A DNA stretch of 64,000 nt from JADZEM01 sp046328125 (GCA_046328125.1 JAXLXF010000010.1:1-64000), one strand, 5' to 3'; shown: positions 16,390 to 27,100, numbered from the stretch's first letter. Numbers and translations: made by a program. Notes: generated from the sequence alone by a model not told the origin.

Positions 16390-17488
16390 GTGCTCCCGTA
16401 CAGAGATCATCCCGAGGTCCGCATACGGCTCGAAGAGCTGGAGGACCGGACCCTGTCCAGATTCGCCGCGCGCAGCGTCGATGCCTCGGGGCGGCGCTGG
16501 CCGCAGGAGGACGATCCGCTTCGCACGGCGTACCAGCGGGACCGTGACCGGGTGATCCACTGCAAGGCGTTTCGGCGACTGAAGCACAAGACGCAGGTGT
16601 TCATCGCGCCGAAGGGCGACCACTACCGAACTCGCCTGACCCACACCATGGAAGTGACCCAGGTGGCGCGGACCATCGCGCGAGCGTTGCGGCTGAACGA
16701 GGATCTCACCGAAGCAACCGGCCTGGCCCATGACCTGGGGCACACCCCGTTCGGGCACGCCCGGCGAGGACGCGATGGCCGAGATCCTGGGCCACTTCCG
16801 TCACAACGAGCAGAGCGTGCGGGTGGTGGAGTACCTCGAGCACGAGGGGCGCGGTCTGAACCTGGCCGAGCAGGTCCGTGACGGCGTCCTGCGACACTCG
16901 AAGCTGCGTGAGAGCGTGGCCGCCGAGGGCTGGGGCGTGGCATCCACCCTCGAAGGGCAGATCGTCAAGCTGGCAGACAGCATCGCGTACCTCGCCCACG
17001 ACATCGACGACGCGCTGCGGGCCGGCGTCATCACCCAGGACCAGATCCCGGTCGAGTTCCGCGAGGCGTTCGGCACGACGACGGGCCAGCGAATCGAGGC
17101 GCTGGTCAGCGACATCGTGGACTACAACTGGCGGGTGGCGACCGGCGACGGCGCAACCTGGCGTGACGCGGTCGGCAACGGGATGGCCATCGCGATCAGC
17201 CCGCCAACCCTACAGCTGTTCAACGGCCTGCGCGAGTTCATGTTCGCGAACGTCTACACGGCCTCAGACGCGAAAGTGGACAATCCGAAGACGGTGTTCG
17301 TGATTCACGCGCTGTTCGAGCATTTCCTCGCGAAGCCGGAGCAGATGCCGGCCGAGTTTCAGGACAACCCGCGCGACGAGTCGCTGGAGCGCCGAGTGGC
17401 GGACTACATCGCCGGCATGACCGACCGGTACGCCGTCAAGGTGTTCGAGCAGATCTTCGTCCCCCGCGAGTGGGCGGTGTACTCGTAG
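16390..17488 (+). CDS. dgt: dGTPase-like deoxynucleoside triphosphate triphosphohydrolase, frameshifted
   Basis: An HD-domain dNTP triphosphohydrolase. The first part contains RDRDRVIHCKAFRRLKHKTQ and the HD metal site YRTRLTHTMEV and GLAHDLGHTPFGHA; the second part continues GEDAMAEILGHFRHNEQSV through DRYAVKVFEQIF. The two halves are in different frames. Removing one C from the CCC at 16760-16762 joins them exactly, giving the family sequence HTPFGHAGEDAM and a protein of about 365 aa. The break thus lies in the active-site region and is either an assembly error or an inactivating mutation. The preferred start is the GTG at 16390, with GGAGGG upstream. The gene is near dnaG-rpoD, where dgt is often found. 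Confidence 0.85.
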
Positions 17489-17501
17489 GTCTGTAGCCGG
17501 A

Positions 17502-17546
17502 AAGCCCCCTCCCCCGCGCACGGGGGAGGGGTTGGGGAGGGGGCTT
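17502..17546. terminator. Hairpin downstream of dgt (repeat family D-like)
   Basis: Arms AAGCCCCCTCCCC and GGGGAGGGGGCTT (13 bp) with an 19-bp inner hairpin, followed by TTCTTC. It lies 14 bp after the dgt stop, so it probably ends transcription. The sequence resembles repeat family D. Confidence 0.6.
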
Positions 17547-17617
17547 CTTCGTCCTGACTCGCCGCACCGCCCTCAGTCCGGCTAGCCTTCCGCGAACGCA
17601 TCTAAGTGGGAGGCAGC

Positions 17618-18976
17618 GTGAGCACACAACCGAGGGCCGATGGCATCCGCGATGAGGCCGATGCCATCGCGATGATCGACGCGGCAGTCCAGGCAGCGCG
17701 GAAACAGTCGCCGGACTTCAAAGAGCTGCTGCTGGCAGCCGTGGACGGCGGCCCCACCATCACCGACGAGATGCTCGGGCGGTCCGGTCCGGTAGCGGTG
17801 TCGGGCGAGGACTTCCTGTTCCTGCTCCGCACCGAGCGCGACGCCACCGTCACCATCGACGACCGGCCACCCGCGCCGATGACCCCGGTGCCGGGAACCG
17901 GCTACTCGTACCGGCTGGAGCAGCTGCGGCTCGGGACGACCCACAACTTCCTCTGGCACGTCGGCGGGCACGTCATGGGCACCATGGGCGGGATCATGGC
18001 CCGCTCGGTGGCAGGGTACAACCCCGGCAGCTACCCGATCCCGGGCGCGAAGCGGGGCACCCTCTCCGAGAAGCGAACTATCGCCAGCCCCATCTACGGC
18101 GGCGCCGCCTCCGACTACTGGGTCTACACCAACCCCGGCATCGACGCCGAGCGTGGCGCACCGGTGATGGTCTGGCTGGACGGCGTCAACCACGTCGGGC
18201 TGCTCGGCGCGTACGCCGTGCGGATGCAGACCGTCACCGACAACCTCGTGCATCGCGGCCTGATCCCACCGATGGTCCATATCCTGATCTCGCCGGGCGT
18301 CGGCGGCAGCCTGTCCCCCGCGACCGTCCTGCCCGGCACCACCCCCGAGTCCGAGGTCCGCAGCATCCAGTACGACACCGTCAACGACGATTTCGGCCGG
18401 CACATCGTCGAGGAGGTGCTGCCCGAGGTCGAGAAGACGTACAAGCTGCGCCAGGACGGCTACTCGCGGGCGATCACCGGCCAGTCCTCGGGAGGGATCG
18501 CCGCGTTCAAGGTCTGCTGGTGGCGCCCCAACGAGTTTGCTCGCGCCTACAGCAGCATCGGCAGCTTCACGGCGCTTCAGTGGCACCCGGAGCAGCACCT
18601 GGACGGCGGCTACATCTTCCCGTTCCTGGTGCGCTGCGAGGAGAAGCGCAACATCCGGGTCTGGCTCTCGGACGGCGCCGAGGACATCGACTTCGAAGAG
18701 CACATCATCCCGTCGCGGCTGCACCGAGCCGGCAGCTGGCCGCTCGCGAACCTCCAGATGGCCCAGGCGCTCAAAATCCGAGGGTACGACTTCCACTTCC
18801 GGTACGGCACGGCATCGCACAACTCGGCGCAATGGGCGCTCGACCTGCCAGAATCGCTGGTCTGGCTTTGGCGCGGCTACGACCCCGACAAAACGTCCGA
18901 GACGTTCGAGCAGGAGGCGTCCGAGCGGGCGAAGCCGCTCTACCGGGTGGGGGTGACCAACCGCGACGCCTGGTAA
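17618..18976 (+). CDS. Esterase, enterochelin esterase-like family (esterase D)
   Basis: A 452-aa alpha/beta-hydrolase of the Fes/esterase-D group. The nucleophile elbow is TGQSSGGIAAFK near residue 290, and SDGAEDIDFE near residue 345 and HNSAQWA near residue 403 fit the acid and His positions. An N-terminal domain of about 160 residues precedes the catalytic domain, as in enterochelin esterases. No signal peptide is seen. The GTG at 17618 with GGAGG just upstream is preferred over the GTG at 17606. Enterochelin hydrolysis is not implied; members act on varied esters. It separates dgt from dnaG, which is not the usual neighbour arrangement. Confidence 0.85.
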   Translation: MSTQPRADGIRDEADAIAMIDAAVQAARKQSPDFKELLLAAVDGGPTITDEMLGRSGPVAVSGEDFLFLLRTERDATVTIDDRPPAPMTPVPGTGYSYRLEQLRLGTTHNFLWHVGGHVMGTMGGIMARSVAGYNPGSYPIPGAKRGTLSEKRTIASPIYGGAASDYWVYTNPGIDAERGAPVMVWLDGVNHVGLLGAYAVRMQTVTDNLVHRGLIPPMVHILISPGVGGSLSPATVLPGTTPESEVRSIQYDTVNDDFGRHIVEEVLPEVEKTYKLRQDGYSRAITGQSSGGIAAFKVCWWRPNEFARAYSSIGSFTALQWHPEQHLDGGYIFPFLVRCEEKRNIRVWLSDGAEDIDFEEHIIPSRLHRAGSWPLANLQMAQALKIRGYDFHFRYGTASHNSAQWALDLPESLVWLWRGYDPDKTSETFEQEASERAKPLYRVGVTNRDAW

Positions 18977-19021
18977 CCTCGGGCAGAATCAGGCGCATCG
19001 CTCAGGAATACGGTCAACGTA

Positions 19022-19097
19022 CCCGTGGAGCGCGGCGATCTTCGCCGCCCCAGTTGTCGTCCAGCCCGTCAACACTGGGATGGCCGCGCTCCACGGG
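19022..19097. repeat. Inverted repeat between esterase and dnaG
   Basis: A perfect 15-bp inverted repeat CCCGTGGAGCGCGGC / GCCGCGCTCCACGGG with a 46-bp loop that contains CCAGTTG / CAACACTGG. It is unlike the other repeat families here. It sits 46 bp after the esterase stop and may end its transcript. The rest of the 317-bp gap to dnaG shows no gene. Confidence 0.75.
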
Positions 19098-19293
19098 CAC
19101 GTCGCAGAACTACGATGCGGCCTGAGTGGGGCTCCTCATGGGTGTCGTGATGGAGCGGTGAGAGGCTCGTAGCGCGGCTGCGATGCGAGGGGGGTTCCCT
19201 CGAGGGGTGCGGCCGGGGCATGATTCGGTCAAGCCATCGTTCTGTCCCGCCGTTCCGTTGACGTTCAGGTACGCACAGGCCCCGAGGACCCCG

Positions 19294-21300
19294 ATGCCCG
19301 ACACCACGATCGACGAGATCAAGCGCCGCCTGGACATCGTGGACTTCGTCAGCCAGACCGTCCAGCTCAAACGGTCCGGCAAGGCGTTCAAGGGCCTCTG
19401 CCCGTTCCACAACGAGAAGAGCGGCTCGTTCTACGTCTGGCCGGACACCGGGACCTGGCGTTGCTTCGGCTGCAACGAGGGCGGCGACCTTTTCTCGTTC
19501 ATCCAGAAGCGCGACAACCTCGACTTCAAAGAGACGCTGCGGATGCTCGCCCAGCGGGCCGGCGTCACCGTTGAGGAGCGCGACCGCCCGGACCCTTCCG
19601 TTCGCCAGGAGCGTGACCGCCTTCTGGCGGTCCTCGAATCGGCGGCCCTGTTCTACCGAGCCTCGTTGATGAGCGAGGGTGGGGCCGCCACCCGCGCCTA
19701 CGCCGAGCAGCGCGGCATCACTGCTGAGAGCTCCGAGCGGTTCGGCCTCGGATACTCGGACGCGGGCGGCAGGGGCCTCGAACGGCACCTGACCCGGGCC
19801 GGTTACACCGTCGAGGAGTGCGTCAAGGCCGGGGCGCTCGGCCAGAGCGAGGACGGCGGGCGCGTCTACGACCGCTTCCGCGAGCGGCTGATCTTCCCGA
19901 TCCGCGACACGGACGGTCGGGTCATCGGGTTCGGGGGGCGCGCCCTCCACCCGGACCAGCAGCCGAAGTACCTCAACTCGCCCCAGAACGAGCTCTTTGA
20001 CAAGGGCGCCAATCTGTACGCCCTGGACCGCGCCCGCGACGAGATCCGCAAGCAGGGCCGCGCCATCGTGGTGGAGGGGTACATGGACGCCCTGATCCCC
20101 CACCAGGCCGGCTTCACCAACGTCGTCGCCACCCTCGGGACCGCGCTCACCGAGCGGCACGTCCAGCTGCTGCGCCGCCAGAGCGCCCGTGAGATCGTGC
20201 TCTGCCTGGACAACGACGCGGCCGGCCTCAGAGCGGCTCTCAGAGGCTCGGGAGTGGCCCATGACACCACCCGCGACGAGGCGCCTCGGATCGACTTCGG
20301 CCTCTTGAACCGCTCCGAGCGATTCGGGCGGCGCGAGCGCGGGCCGGAGATCTACGTCGAGCGGCGCACCGTCCTCAAGGCGTTCTCGCTCTCCGGCGGC
20401 AAAGACCCGGACGAGGTCGTGCGGCACGACCCGGACCAGTGGGTGCGCGAGTCGGCCGCCGCCAAGCCGGTCGTGGACTTCGTGTTCGACAACCTGCCGC
20501 GCGTCTACGACCTCAGCCAGACCAACGGACGCCGCGAAGCCGCCCAGGCCGCCGTGGGCCTGGTCTACGACGTGGCCGATCCGATAGACCGTGACCAGTA
20601 CCTCCAGCGGCTGGCCGTCATCATCGGCACGGACGTCAACACGCTGCGCGAGGTGCTGCGCCGCAAGATGCACGTCGTGAACCGGCCGGACAGCTGGTCG
20701 GCGCCGTCGTTCGGCCCGACACAGCACGCCAGCTCGGGTAGCGCAGCGCCACAGAGTGGGCCGCCGGCTCCGCTGCTCTCCCCGCCCATCGACCCCGAGG
20801 AGCGGCTCCAGGATTTCGTGATCGCGCTACTCCTGCGAGCCGGACAGGTGGACGCCTGGCCCGAGCATCACGATTTTGTGAGTCCGGCGCATCGTGCGAT
20901 CCTGGAGCAGCTACGGCACGCTCCACCCTGGCCCGACGTGGCGACGGCGATCTTCCGTCTTCAAGACGCGCTCGGGAGCGCCGTCTCCGAGACGCTGGCG
21001 CGGGTGCAGGCTCGCGACGAGGAGAACGAGCGTCTCGCACCGGAGGACGTCCTCCGCGAGCTCGACGTTCGCCGGCTGGAGTTGCGGAAGCACAATCTGT
21101 TCAGGCAAACTGAGGCACTTCACTCGGCCCTGCAAGAGGAAGGAGAGGGGCTGAGCGCCGCGGAACGGCACGAATCCAAAGAGCGGCTCCGGCATCTGGC
21201 GGCAAGCATCAACGAGACCATCGTCGAGCAGCACCGACTAGGTGTGGTGGGGACCGCGTCCTGGAGCATCCGACGGGGGCAGGAGGTCCTTGGTGGTTGA
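19294..21300 (+). CDS. dnaG: DNA primase
   Basis: DNA primase, which makes RNA primers at the replication fork. The 668-aa protein starts at the ATG at 19294 (MPDTTIDEIKRRLDIVDFV), with GAGG upstream; the open frame to 19183 is not native. The zinc-binding domain has CPFH...CFGC near residues 35-61. The Toprim core shows IVVEGYMDAL near residue 263 and the metal-binding CLDNDAAG near residue 305. The C-terminal helicase-binding region has reduced similarity, as usual. Between the Toprim and C-terminal parts there is a Pro/Ser-rich linker near residue 475. The stop overlaps the rpoD start by 8 bp, so the two are translationally coupled in a reduced macromolecular-synthesis operon. Confidence 0.97.
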   Translation: MPDTTIDEIKRRLDIVDFVSQTVQLKRSGKAFKGLCPFHNEKSGSFYVWPDTGTWRCFGCNEGGDLFSFIQKRDNLDFKETLRMLAQRAGVTVEERDRPDPSVRQERDRLLAVLESAALFYRASLMSEGGAATRAYAEQRGITAESSERFGLGYSDAGGRGLERHLTRAGYTVEECVKAGALGQSEDGGRVYDRFRERLIFPIRDTDGRVIGFGGRALHPDQQPKYLNSPQNELFDKGANLYALDRARDEIRKQGRAIVVEGYMDALIPHQAGFTNVVATLGTALTERHVQLLRRQSAREIVLCLDNDAAGLRAALRGSGVAHDTTRDEAPRIDFGLLNRSERFGRRERGPEIYVERRTVLKAFSLSGGKDPDEVVRHDPDQWVRESAAAKPVVDFVFDNLPRVYDLSQTNGRREAAQAAVGLVYDVADPIDRDQYLQRLAVIIGTDVNTLREVLRRKMHVVNRPDSWSAPSFGPTQHASSGSAAPQSGPPAPLLSPPIDPEERLQDFVIALLLRAGQVDAWPEHHDFVSPAHRAILEQLRHAPPWPDVATAIFRLQDALGSAVSETLARVQARDEENERLAPEDVLRELDVRRLELRKHNLFRQTEALHSALQEEGEGLSAAERHESKERLRHLAASINETIVEQHRLGVVGTASWSIRRGQEVLGG

Positions 21301-23011
21301 CGATCCGCACAACACCCGTGTCTCGGGCGAGACCACGGACGCAGATGACCTCTCCCCGTTCGGGTCGGACGCCTTTTCGGGGCGTCATTCGGCTGTCGCA
21401 TCGACGCTCGACCGAATCGACGACCTGATCGAGGCGGACGACCTCGGTCCGGATGGGCTCGGACCGGACGCCCTCGATCCTGGCGCGCTCGACGCCGACG
21501 TGCTGGCAGGGGACGATCTCGAAGCCGAGCCGCTGCTGGTGAGCAGCGCCGACGTCGAAGTGATCGTCACCGACGGTCCGGTCCTGGACGGTCGCGTCAC
21601 GGCAGCTGACACCGGCATTGGCTGGATCGCGCCGACCGACGCCGACTTGCTCCTCGAAGCGGAGGAGGCCGATCCGGTCGTGGCGCTGGCGTTCGCCGAC
21701 CGCCCGAGCGTGGACGGCGAGGCCGCCGCCGAGACGATGGCGCGCCCCGACGACACCGAGGGGCTCGAAGACCACGTCCGCATGTACCTCCGCGAGATCG
21801 GCCTGGTGCCGCTGCTCTCCTGGGACGGCGAGAAGCGGCTGGCGCGACGGATGGAGGAGGGCCTCTATCTGGAGCGGCTGGCTCGCGAGTTCGCCCACCT
21901 GGATCGCGAGGCGACTGCCCTGGAGGTCATGGGCGAGATCGTTCGGCGCTTCGAGGACCGGATCGAGTTGATCGGGCACTGGTTCCCGTCGCTGGAGCAG
22001 ACCATCGCCGGCTATCGCAGCGCCATCGCGACCCTGGGCGACACGGCTGAGATCTCGGTCGAGCGGTGCCAGGAGTTTGTCTCCCACATGGGCATGACGG
22101 CCGAGGAGATCCGCGAGGATCTGATCGAGCTCTCCACGCTCTGCCGGCTGGTCCCGGACGAGGTCCGTGACTGGGTGGCGGACCGCCGCATGGCCGGCGA
22201 CACCAGTCCGCTCTGCCCGATCGTCGGGCGGGCGCTGACCGTCGATCCGCGTGCCCTGGCCGAGCACCTGGGCTGGATCCAGTTCGAGGCCGAGCGAGCC
22301 CGCGCCGCCCTGACCGAGGCGAACCTGCGCCTGGTCGTGAGCGTCGCCAAGAAGTACATCGGGCGTGGGATGTCGCTCCTGGATCTGATCCAGGAGGGGA
22401 ACATCGGCCTGATCCGCGCGGTCGAGAAGTTCGAGTACCGCAAGGGCTACAAGTTCAGCACCTACGCGACGTGGTGGATCAGGCAGGCGATCACCCGCGC
22501 CATCGCGGACCAGGCCCGCACGATCCGGATCCCGGTCCACATGGTCGAGACGATCAACCGCCTGAGCCGCCTGACCCGCCGGCTGGTCCAGGATCTCGGG
22601 CGCGAGCCGACCTCCGAGGAGCTCGGCGCCGAGATGGAGATCACCCCGGACCGGGTTCGAGACATCCTCAAGGTGGCCCAGGATCCGGTCTCCCTCGAAA
22701 CGCCGATCGGCGAGGAAGAGGACAGCCACCTCGGCGACTTCATTGAGGATCAGGGCGCGATGGCCCCCTCGGACGCGGCCTCCCACCAGCTCCTCAAGGA
22801 GCAGGTGGAGGACGTGCTGGACTCGCTGACGGGCCGCGAGCGCCGCGTGCTCCAATTGCGGTTCGGGCTGGACGACGGTCGCCAGCGGACGCTTGAAGAG
22901 GTCGGACGCGAGTTCGGCGTGACTCGCGAGCGCATCCGCCAGATCGAGGCGAAAGCGCTCCGCAAGCTGCGCCACCCGAGCCGCTCCAAGAAGCTGCGAG
23001 ACTACCTATGA
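21293..23011 (+). CDS. rpoD: Primary RNA polymerase sigma factor (RpoD/SigA)
   Basis: The housekeeping sigma-70 factor, 572 aa from the GTG at 21293, which has AGGAGG six bases upstream. The N-terminal 150 residues are acidic and degenerate with a repeated DALDPGALDADVL-like run (region 1.1). Region 1.2 begins DHVRMYLREIGLVPLL. Region 2 has NLRLVVSVAKKYIGRGMSLL and the -10 recognition part FSTYATWWIRQAITRAIADQ. Region 4 ends with the -35 helix GVTRERIRQIEAKALRKLRH. A non-conserved region lies between 1.2 and 2. It is coupled to dnaG. The stop TGA is fused to a heptamer repeat array. Confidence 0.97.
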   Translation: MVDDPHNTRVSGETTDADDLSPFGSDAFSGRHSAVASTLDRIDDLIEADDLGPDGLGPDALDPGALDADVLAGDDLEAEPLLVSSADVEVIVTDGPVLDGRVTAADTGIGWIAPTDADLLLEAEEADPVVALAFADRPSVDGEAAAETMARPDDTEGLEDHVRMYLREIGLVPLLSWDGEKRLARRMEEGLYLERLAREFAHLDREATALEVMGEIVRRFEDRIELIGHWFPSLEQTIAGYRSAIATLGDTAEISVERCQEFVSHMGMTAEEIREDLIELSTLCRLVPDEVRDWVADRRMAGDTSPLCPIVGRALTVDPRALAEHLGWIQFEAERARAALTEANLRLVVSVAKKYIGRGMSLLDLIQEGNIGLIRAVEKFEYRKGYKFSTYATWWIRQAITRAIADQARTIRIPVHMVETINRLSRLTRRLVQDLGREPTSEELGAEMEITPDRVRDILKVAQDPVSLETPIGEEEDSHLGDFIEDQGAMAPSDAASHQLLKEQVEDVLDSLTGRERRVLQLRFGLDDGRQRTLEEVGREFGVTRERIRQIEAKALRKLRHPSRSKKLRDYL

Positions 23012-23078
23012 GTAGCGATGAGTAGCGAGTGGCGAGTGGGGACGAAACCTACTCGCCTCGCTGCTCGCCTGCTCACTG
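23010..23078. repeat. Palindromic heptamer array after rpoD
   Basis: Units GAGTAGC, GAGTAGC, GAGTGGC, GAGTGGG, then after a short spacer inverted units CTACTCG, CCTCGCT, GCTCGCC. The first unit overlaps the rpoD TGA. The array ends 3 bp before the start codon of the next gene. Confidence 0.8.
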
Positions 23079-23081
23079 GCG

Positions 23082-23878
23082 ATGGACGTCTGGTCGATTG
23101 CGAGCGGCAGCTCCGGGAACGCGTACCTCGTGCGGGGGGAGGGCGCGACCGTCCTGGTGGAGTGCGGCATCCCGCTTGGGCGGATCGCCAGCTTCCTGAA
23201 GCGGCTCGGTCTCGCACCGTACGACCTGACCGGCATCCTGCTCACCCACGACCACTCGGATCACACCCGCTCGGCTCGGCAACTCTCGGACGGGTATGGC
23301 GTGCCGATCTTCGCGACGCCTGGCACCCTCGGCTGTGACTCCCTCCGCGACGCTCAGCTCGCCCGTCCCGTCGGAGCCGACCGACCGTTCCGCGTGGGCG
23401 ACCTCGAAGTCCGCGCCTTCAAGGTGCCGCACGACGCCTACGAGCCGGTCGGGTTCACGCTGACCGCGCAGGCCGCGACCGTCACCGTCACCACCGACCT
23501 GGGCTACGTGCCGGGCGAGGTGCAGCGCAACCTGCGCGACAACGACCTGTTGATCCTTGAAGCGAATCACGACGTCGAGATGCTCCAGAACGGGCCGTAC
23601 CCGACCTTCTTGAAGCGGCGCGTCCTCGGGCAGCACGGCCACCTCTCCAACGCCGCCACCGGCGCCGCCCTGGCGGCCTGCGGCGACCGGGTGCCGTCCG
23701 AGGTCTGGCTCGCCCACCTGAGCCCGACCAACAACCGACCAGACGTGGCTTTAGAAGCGGTCGCCGGGCGGCTCCAGGCGGCCGGCCTCGGGCACGTCGC
23801 GGTGCGCGTCGCCGAGCGCCACCGCCCAAGCCTGCACTGGACGGCCCGGCCGGGACCCGACAACTGTCGCTGTTCTAG
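23082..23878 (+). CDS. MBL-fold metallo-hydrolase, YycJ/WalJ-like, with apparent 3' frameshift
   Basis: A metallo-beta-lactamase-fold protein of the YycJ group; members are nucleases or hydrolases, and YycJ of Bacillus has been linked to DNA exonuclease and mismatch repair activity. The metal motif is THDHSDH near residue 53, with GQHGHLSN and a final HRPSLHW typical of the C-terminus. As assembled, the frame does not stop after LHW but runs into the next gene. Adding one base between about 23835 and 23858 makes it end at TAG 23876-23878 with a terminal QLSLF, and gives 265 aa, the normal family length. The start ATG 23082 follows a heptamer array. Confidence 0.82.
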
Positions 23879-24128
23879 GGCGACGCGTACACCCGGCTGG
23901 TTGGCGCGAGCGGTCAACTGGCCGTGGGCTCTCCCCCCGCGCCTGCCGGGAGTCCACAGACCACGGCACCGCCGATCTTCGCTATACTGCGTCCATCACG
24001 GATGGAACAACGCATGGATGCTACATAGACCGATTTCCCTGAACCGTCCCGTCTCCCCTGGGCGACGCGTTTGCCACTTGTGGGTCCATCACGAGGCCGC
24101 CGAGGCCGGACTCCTGAGGGTGGTGTCG
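23879..24128. other. Intergenic region before the hybrid kinase
   Basis: About 250 bp with no recognisable coding sequence, although the frame of the upstream gene is open through it in the assembled sequence. TATACT at 23983-23988 could be a -10 box, but no -35 is spaced correctly. Confidence 0.4.
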
Positions 24129-27100
24129 ATGTCGCGCGAGATCCATGGCGACGCCCTGCGGCTCGCCGTGGGACTGTTTAGCCTGTTGCTGGGCGCCCTG
24201 ATCCTGGTTGCGCCCCATCAGTTCTCTGGCCCGGCCTTCGAGGCAATCCGGCCAGTCGTGCCGGCCGTCGGCGTCGCGCTGATCTGCGGCGGCATGATGC
24301 TGGGTGGCACCGGCGTGCTCGGCGTCGGCCGGCGCCTCTTCCTGGCCGCGCATGCCGTCGCCGTCGTTCCCCTGCTGGTCATCGGATTCGGCCACCTGGC
24401 CGCCGGCGTCTGGCATGGCGCCCTGCTCTTTCTCCTCACTGCCGCCTGGACGCTGGTCGCCGCGACCCTGCCTGGCGACTCGGCCGACCAGAGCCGCCGG
24501 GTGAGTCACGCCCTGGCGTTGACGTCCGGCTCGGTGGCGGTGGCGTTCGGGCTGACGGTTGGCGGCGAGGCGCTCCTGGTCGGACACGGTCCGGTGACGG
24601 CCCTGGCTGGCCTGCATGGCGTACTGCTAGTTGCCGGGGGCAGCGCGTTGCTCCTGACCCAGCTCGCGCGTGCAGGTGGGCGCGCGGTGTCGGCGGCGGC
24701 GAGCGCGGTGCTCGGTCTCGTGTTCGTCGGTCAGGCGCTCCTCGTGGCGCTCCCGTCAGGAGCGACGGACGGCGCCGTCTACTTCGGCCTGTTCGGGCTG
24801 GCGTTGCTCGCGCATCCTTGGCTGCGGCACCGGCGGATCGCGGACGCCTCGTCGCTCCAGGCGCAACTGGCCGTGGCCTTGCTCGGCATCACCGTCATCA
24901 TGATCGCTTCGGCGATCGCCGTGCTCGGCGAACGCGAAGAGCGTTCGACCGTCGCGGCGCAGTTGAGCGTCAACCAGGCGCTGGCGGAGTCGTTCGCCGC
25001 GAACGTCGGCGAGTACGTCCGCCACCATCAGCAAGCTCTGGTAGCCCTGACCTCCACGACGAGCCTGCCCAGCTCTCGCCGACCGAGCAGACCGCGCTCC
25101 TGGAGACCGCGACTCGCGCCTATCCGTCGGTGATCGCCTTCGCCACGTACGACCGCGACGGCATCGGCATCGCGCGGGGCGACGGGCGCCAGCCGGCGAC
25201 GTCCACCACGGAGTGGCTGCGCGCCGCTGCCTCCGGCCAGCCCGTGCCGGTCCGAACCGCGATCTCGACCGTAGTCGGCCGTCCGATCTTCGCGGCGGCC
25301 ACCACGCTCCGCGACGAGAACGGTCAGCCAGCGGGCGTGGCGACGGTGACCCTGGCATCGTCGCAGCTGATCGACCTGCTGGACCGCACCTCGACGCCGG
25401 GCCTCCAGGTGTACATCGTCGATCGAGACGGCGTCGTCATCGCGCACTCACGGGACGAGATCGCCAACGACCGGCCTCGATTCGACGACCGTGAAAGCGT
25501 CCAGCGTCTGCTGAGTGGGCAGGAGACGGCTGGATCGACCGTGGACCAGGACGGCGCGAACGAGCTACTGGCCGGCTATGCGCTCGTCGAGGGCATCGGC
25601 TGGGGCGTCGTCGTCGAGCGGCCGTCCAGCGTCGCCCTGGCCGACGCCCGCGTCTCGCGCGAGCTCGCGTACGGCCTGCTCATGCTTGCCATCGCGTTCG
25701 CCGCTGGCGTGGGCGTGGCGATCTCGCGTCGAGTCACCCGGCCGTTGGCAACCCTCAGCACGATGGTCGAGCGCTTCGCCGATGGCGACGCCACCGCTCC
25801 GATCCCAGACGGTGGCGCCAGCGAGGTCCGGTCGCTCGCGCGCGCCTTCACCGCCCTGCGCGACCGGCTGGCCGAACGGACCGCCGAGCGCGAGGAAGCG
25901 CTGCGGTCGGCGCGTGCCACCGAGCAGATCCTCCGTCGCTTCGTCGAAGAGGCTCCCGTCGCCACGGCGATGCTCGACCGCGACCTGCGCTATCTGGTGG
26001 CGAGCGGTCGCTGGGTGAGCGACTACGGCCTCGAGGGAATCGAGCTGGTCGGTCGCTCGCTTTACGACGTCTTTCCGGAGATTCCGGAGCGCTGGCGCGA
26101 GATTCACCAGCGCTGCCTCGGCGGCGCCGTCGAGAGCTGCGAAGAAGACCCGTTCGAGCGGGCGGACGGGACGATTCAGTGGCTGCACTGGGAGGTCCAG
26201 CCCTGGCGTGCCACCGACGGTGAGATCGGCGGGCTGGTCTTCTTCACCGAGATCATCACCGAGCGCAAGCGCGCCGAAGAGGAGCGACAGGCGCTCGTCG
26301 AGCGGGAGCGTGCCCTCCAGTGGCGGACGGCTCTCCTGGCCGAAGCGAGCCAGAAGCTCTCGGCGAGCCTGGACTACCGAGCCACGCTCGATCTGGTCGC
26401 CCGGCTGCCGCTTCCGCGTCTTGCCGATGTCTGCGTGGTGGATCTCGTGGACGAGCAAGGGCACATCACGCGCGCGGCTGGTGCGCACGTCGAGTGGGCG
26501 CGTGAGCTGGCGATCGCGGCCTCGGCCGGCGTCCCGATCGACTATCTGGCGAGCGACACGGCGCGGGCGCGCGTGCTCAAGACCGGCGAGCCGGTGCTGG
26601 ACACCCGTAGCAGCGAGACGGCGATCCTCGGCCTGGATCTGACCGATCCAAGCAGTGTCGGCGCTGACGACGCCGGCTGGTCGGCCATCTGGGTGCCGCT
26701 CTCGGTGCAGGGCCGGTCGCTCGGCGTGCTCGGGTTCGGCGTCTCCAACCTGACCCGGACCTACGACGAGACCGACCTGGAGCTGATGATCGAGATCGGG
26801 CAGCGCGCGGCCAGCGCCATCGAGAACGCCCGTCTCTACGCCAGCGTCCAGCGCCAGGTCGAACGGCTCGGCCGGCTTGGCGAGCTGATGCGGACGGTCT
26901 CGTCGTCGCTCGACCTGGAAGACGTGCTGCGTCAGGTCTCCTCGGCGATCACCGACCTGGTGGACGCGCCCGGCGCGATCTTCTGGCTGGTGGACGAGAC
27001 CGGCCAGGCGCTCGAAGCGCGGGCCTTTTCGAGCTCGCACGTGGACGTCAGCTTTCCGGTGCGCAAGGTCAAGCTCGGCGACGGGCTGGTCGGCGGCGTG

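Noticed and set aside
16756..16766. Programmed ribosomal frameshift in dgt
   Set aside because: No slippery heptamer or downstream pseudoknot is evident, and one added C in a C run is the simpler explanation.
19183..19293. Extended N-terminus of DnaG
   Set aside because: The family sequence begins at MPDTTIDEIKRR with a ribosome site before it; the upstream part is not conserved.
23082..25133. A natural fusion of a metallo-hydrolase with a membrane kinase N-terminus
   Set aside because: The joining segment has no conserved sequence, and a one-base correction gives normal ends for both proteins.
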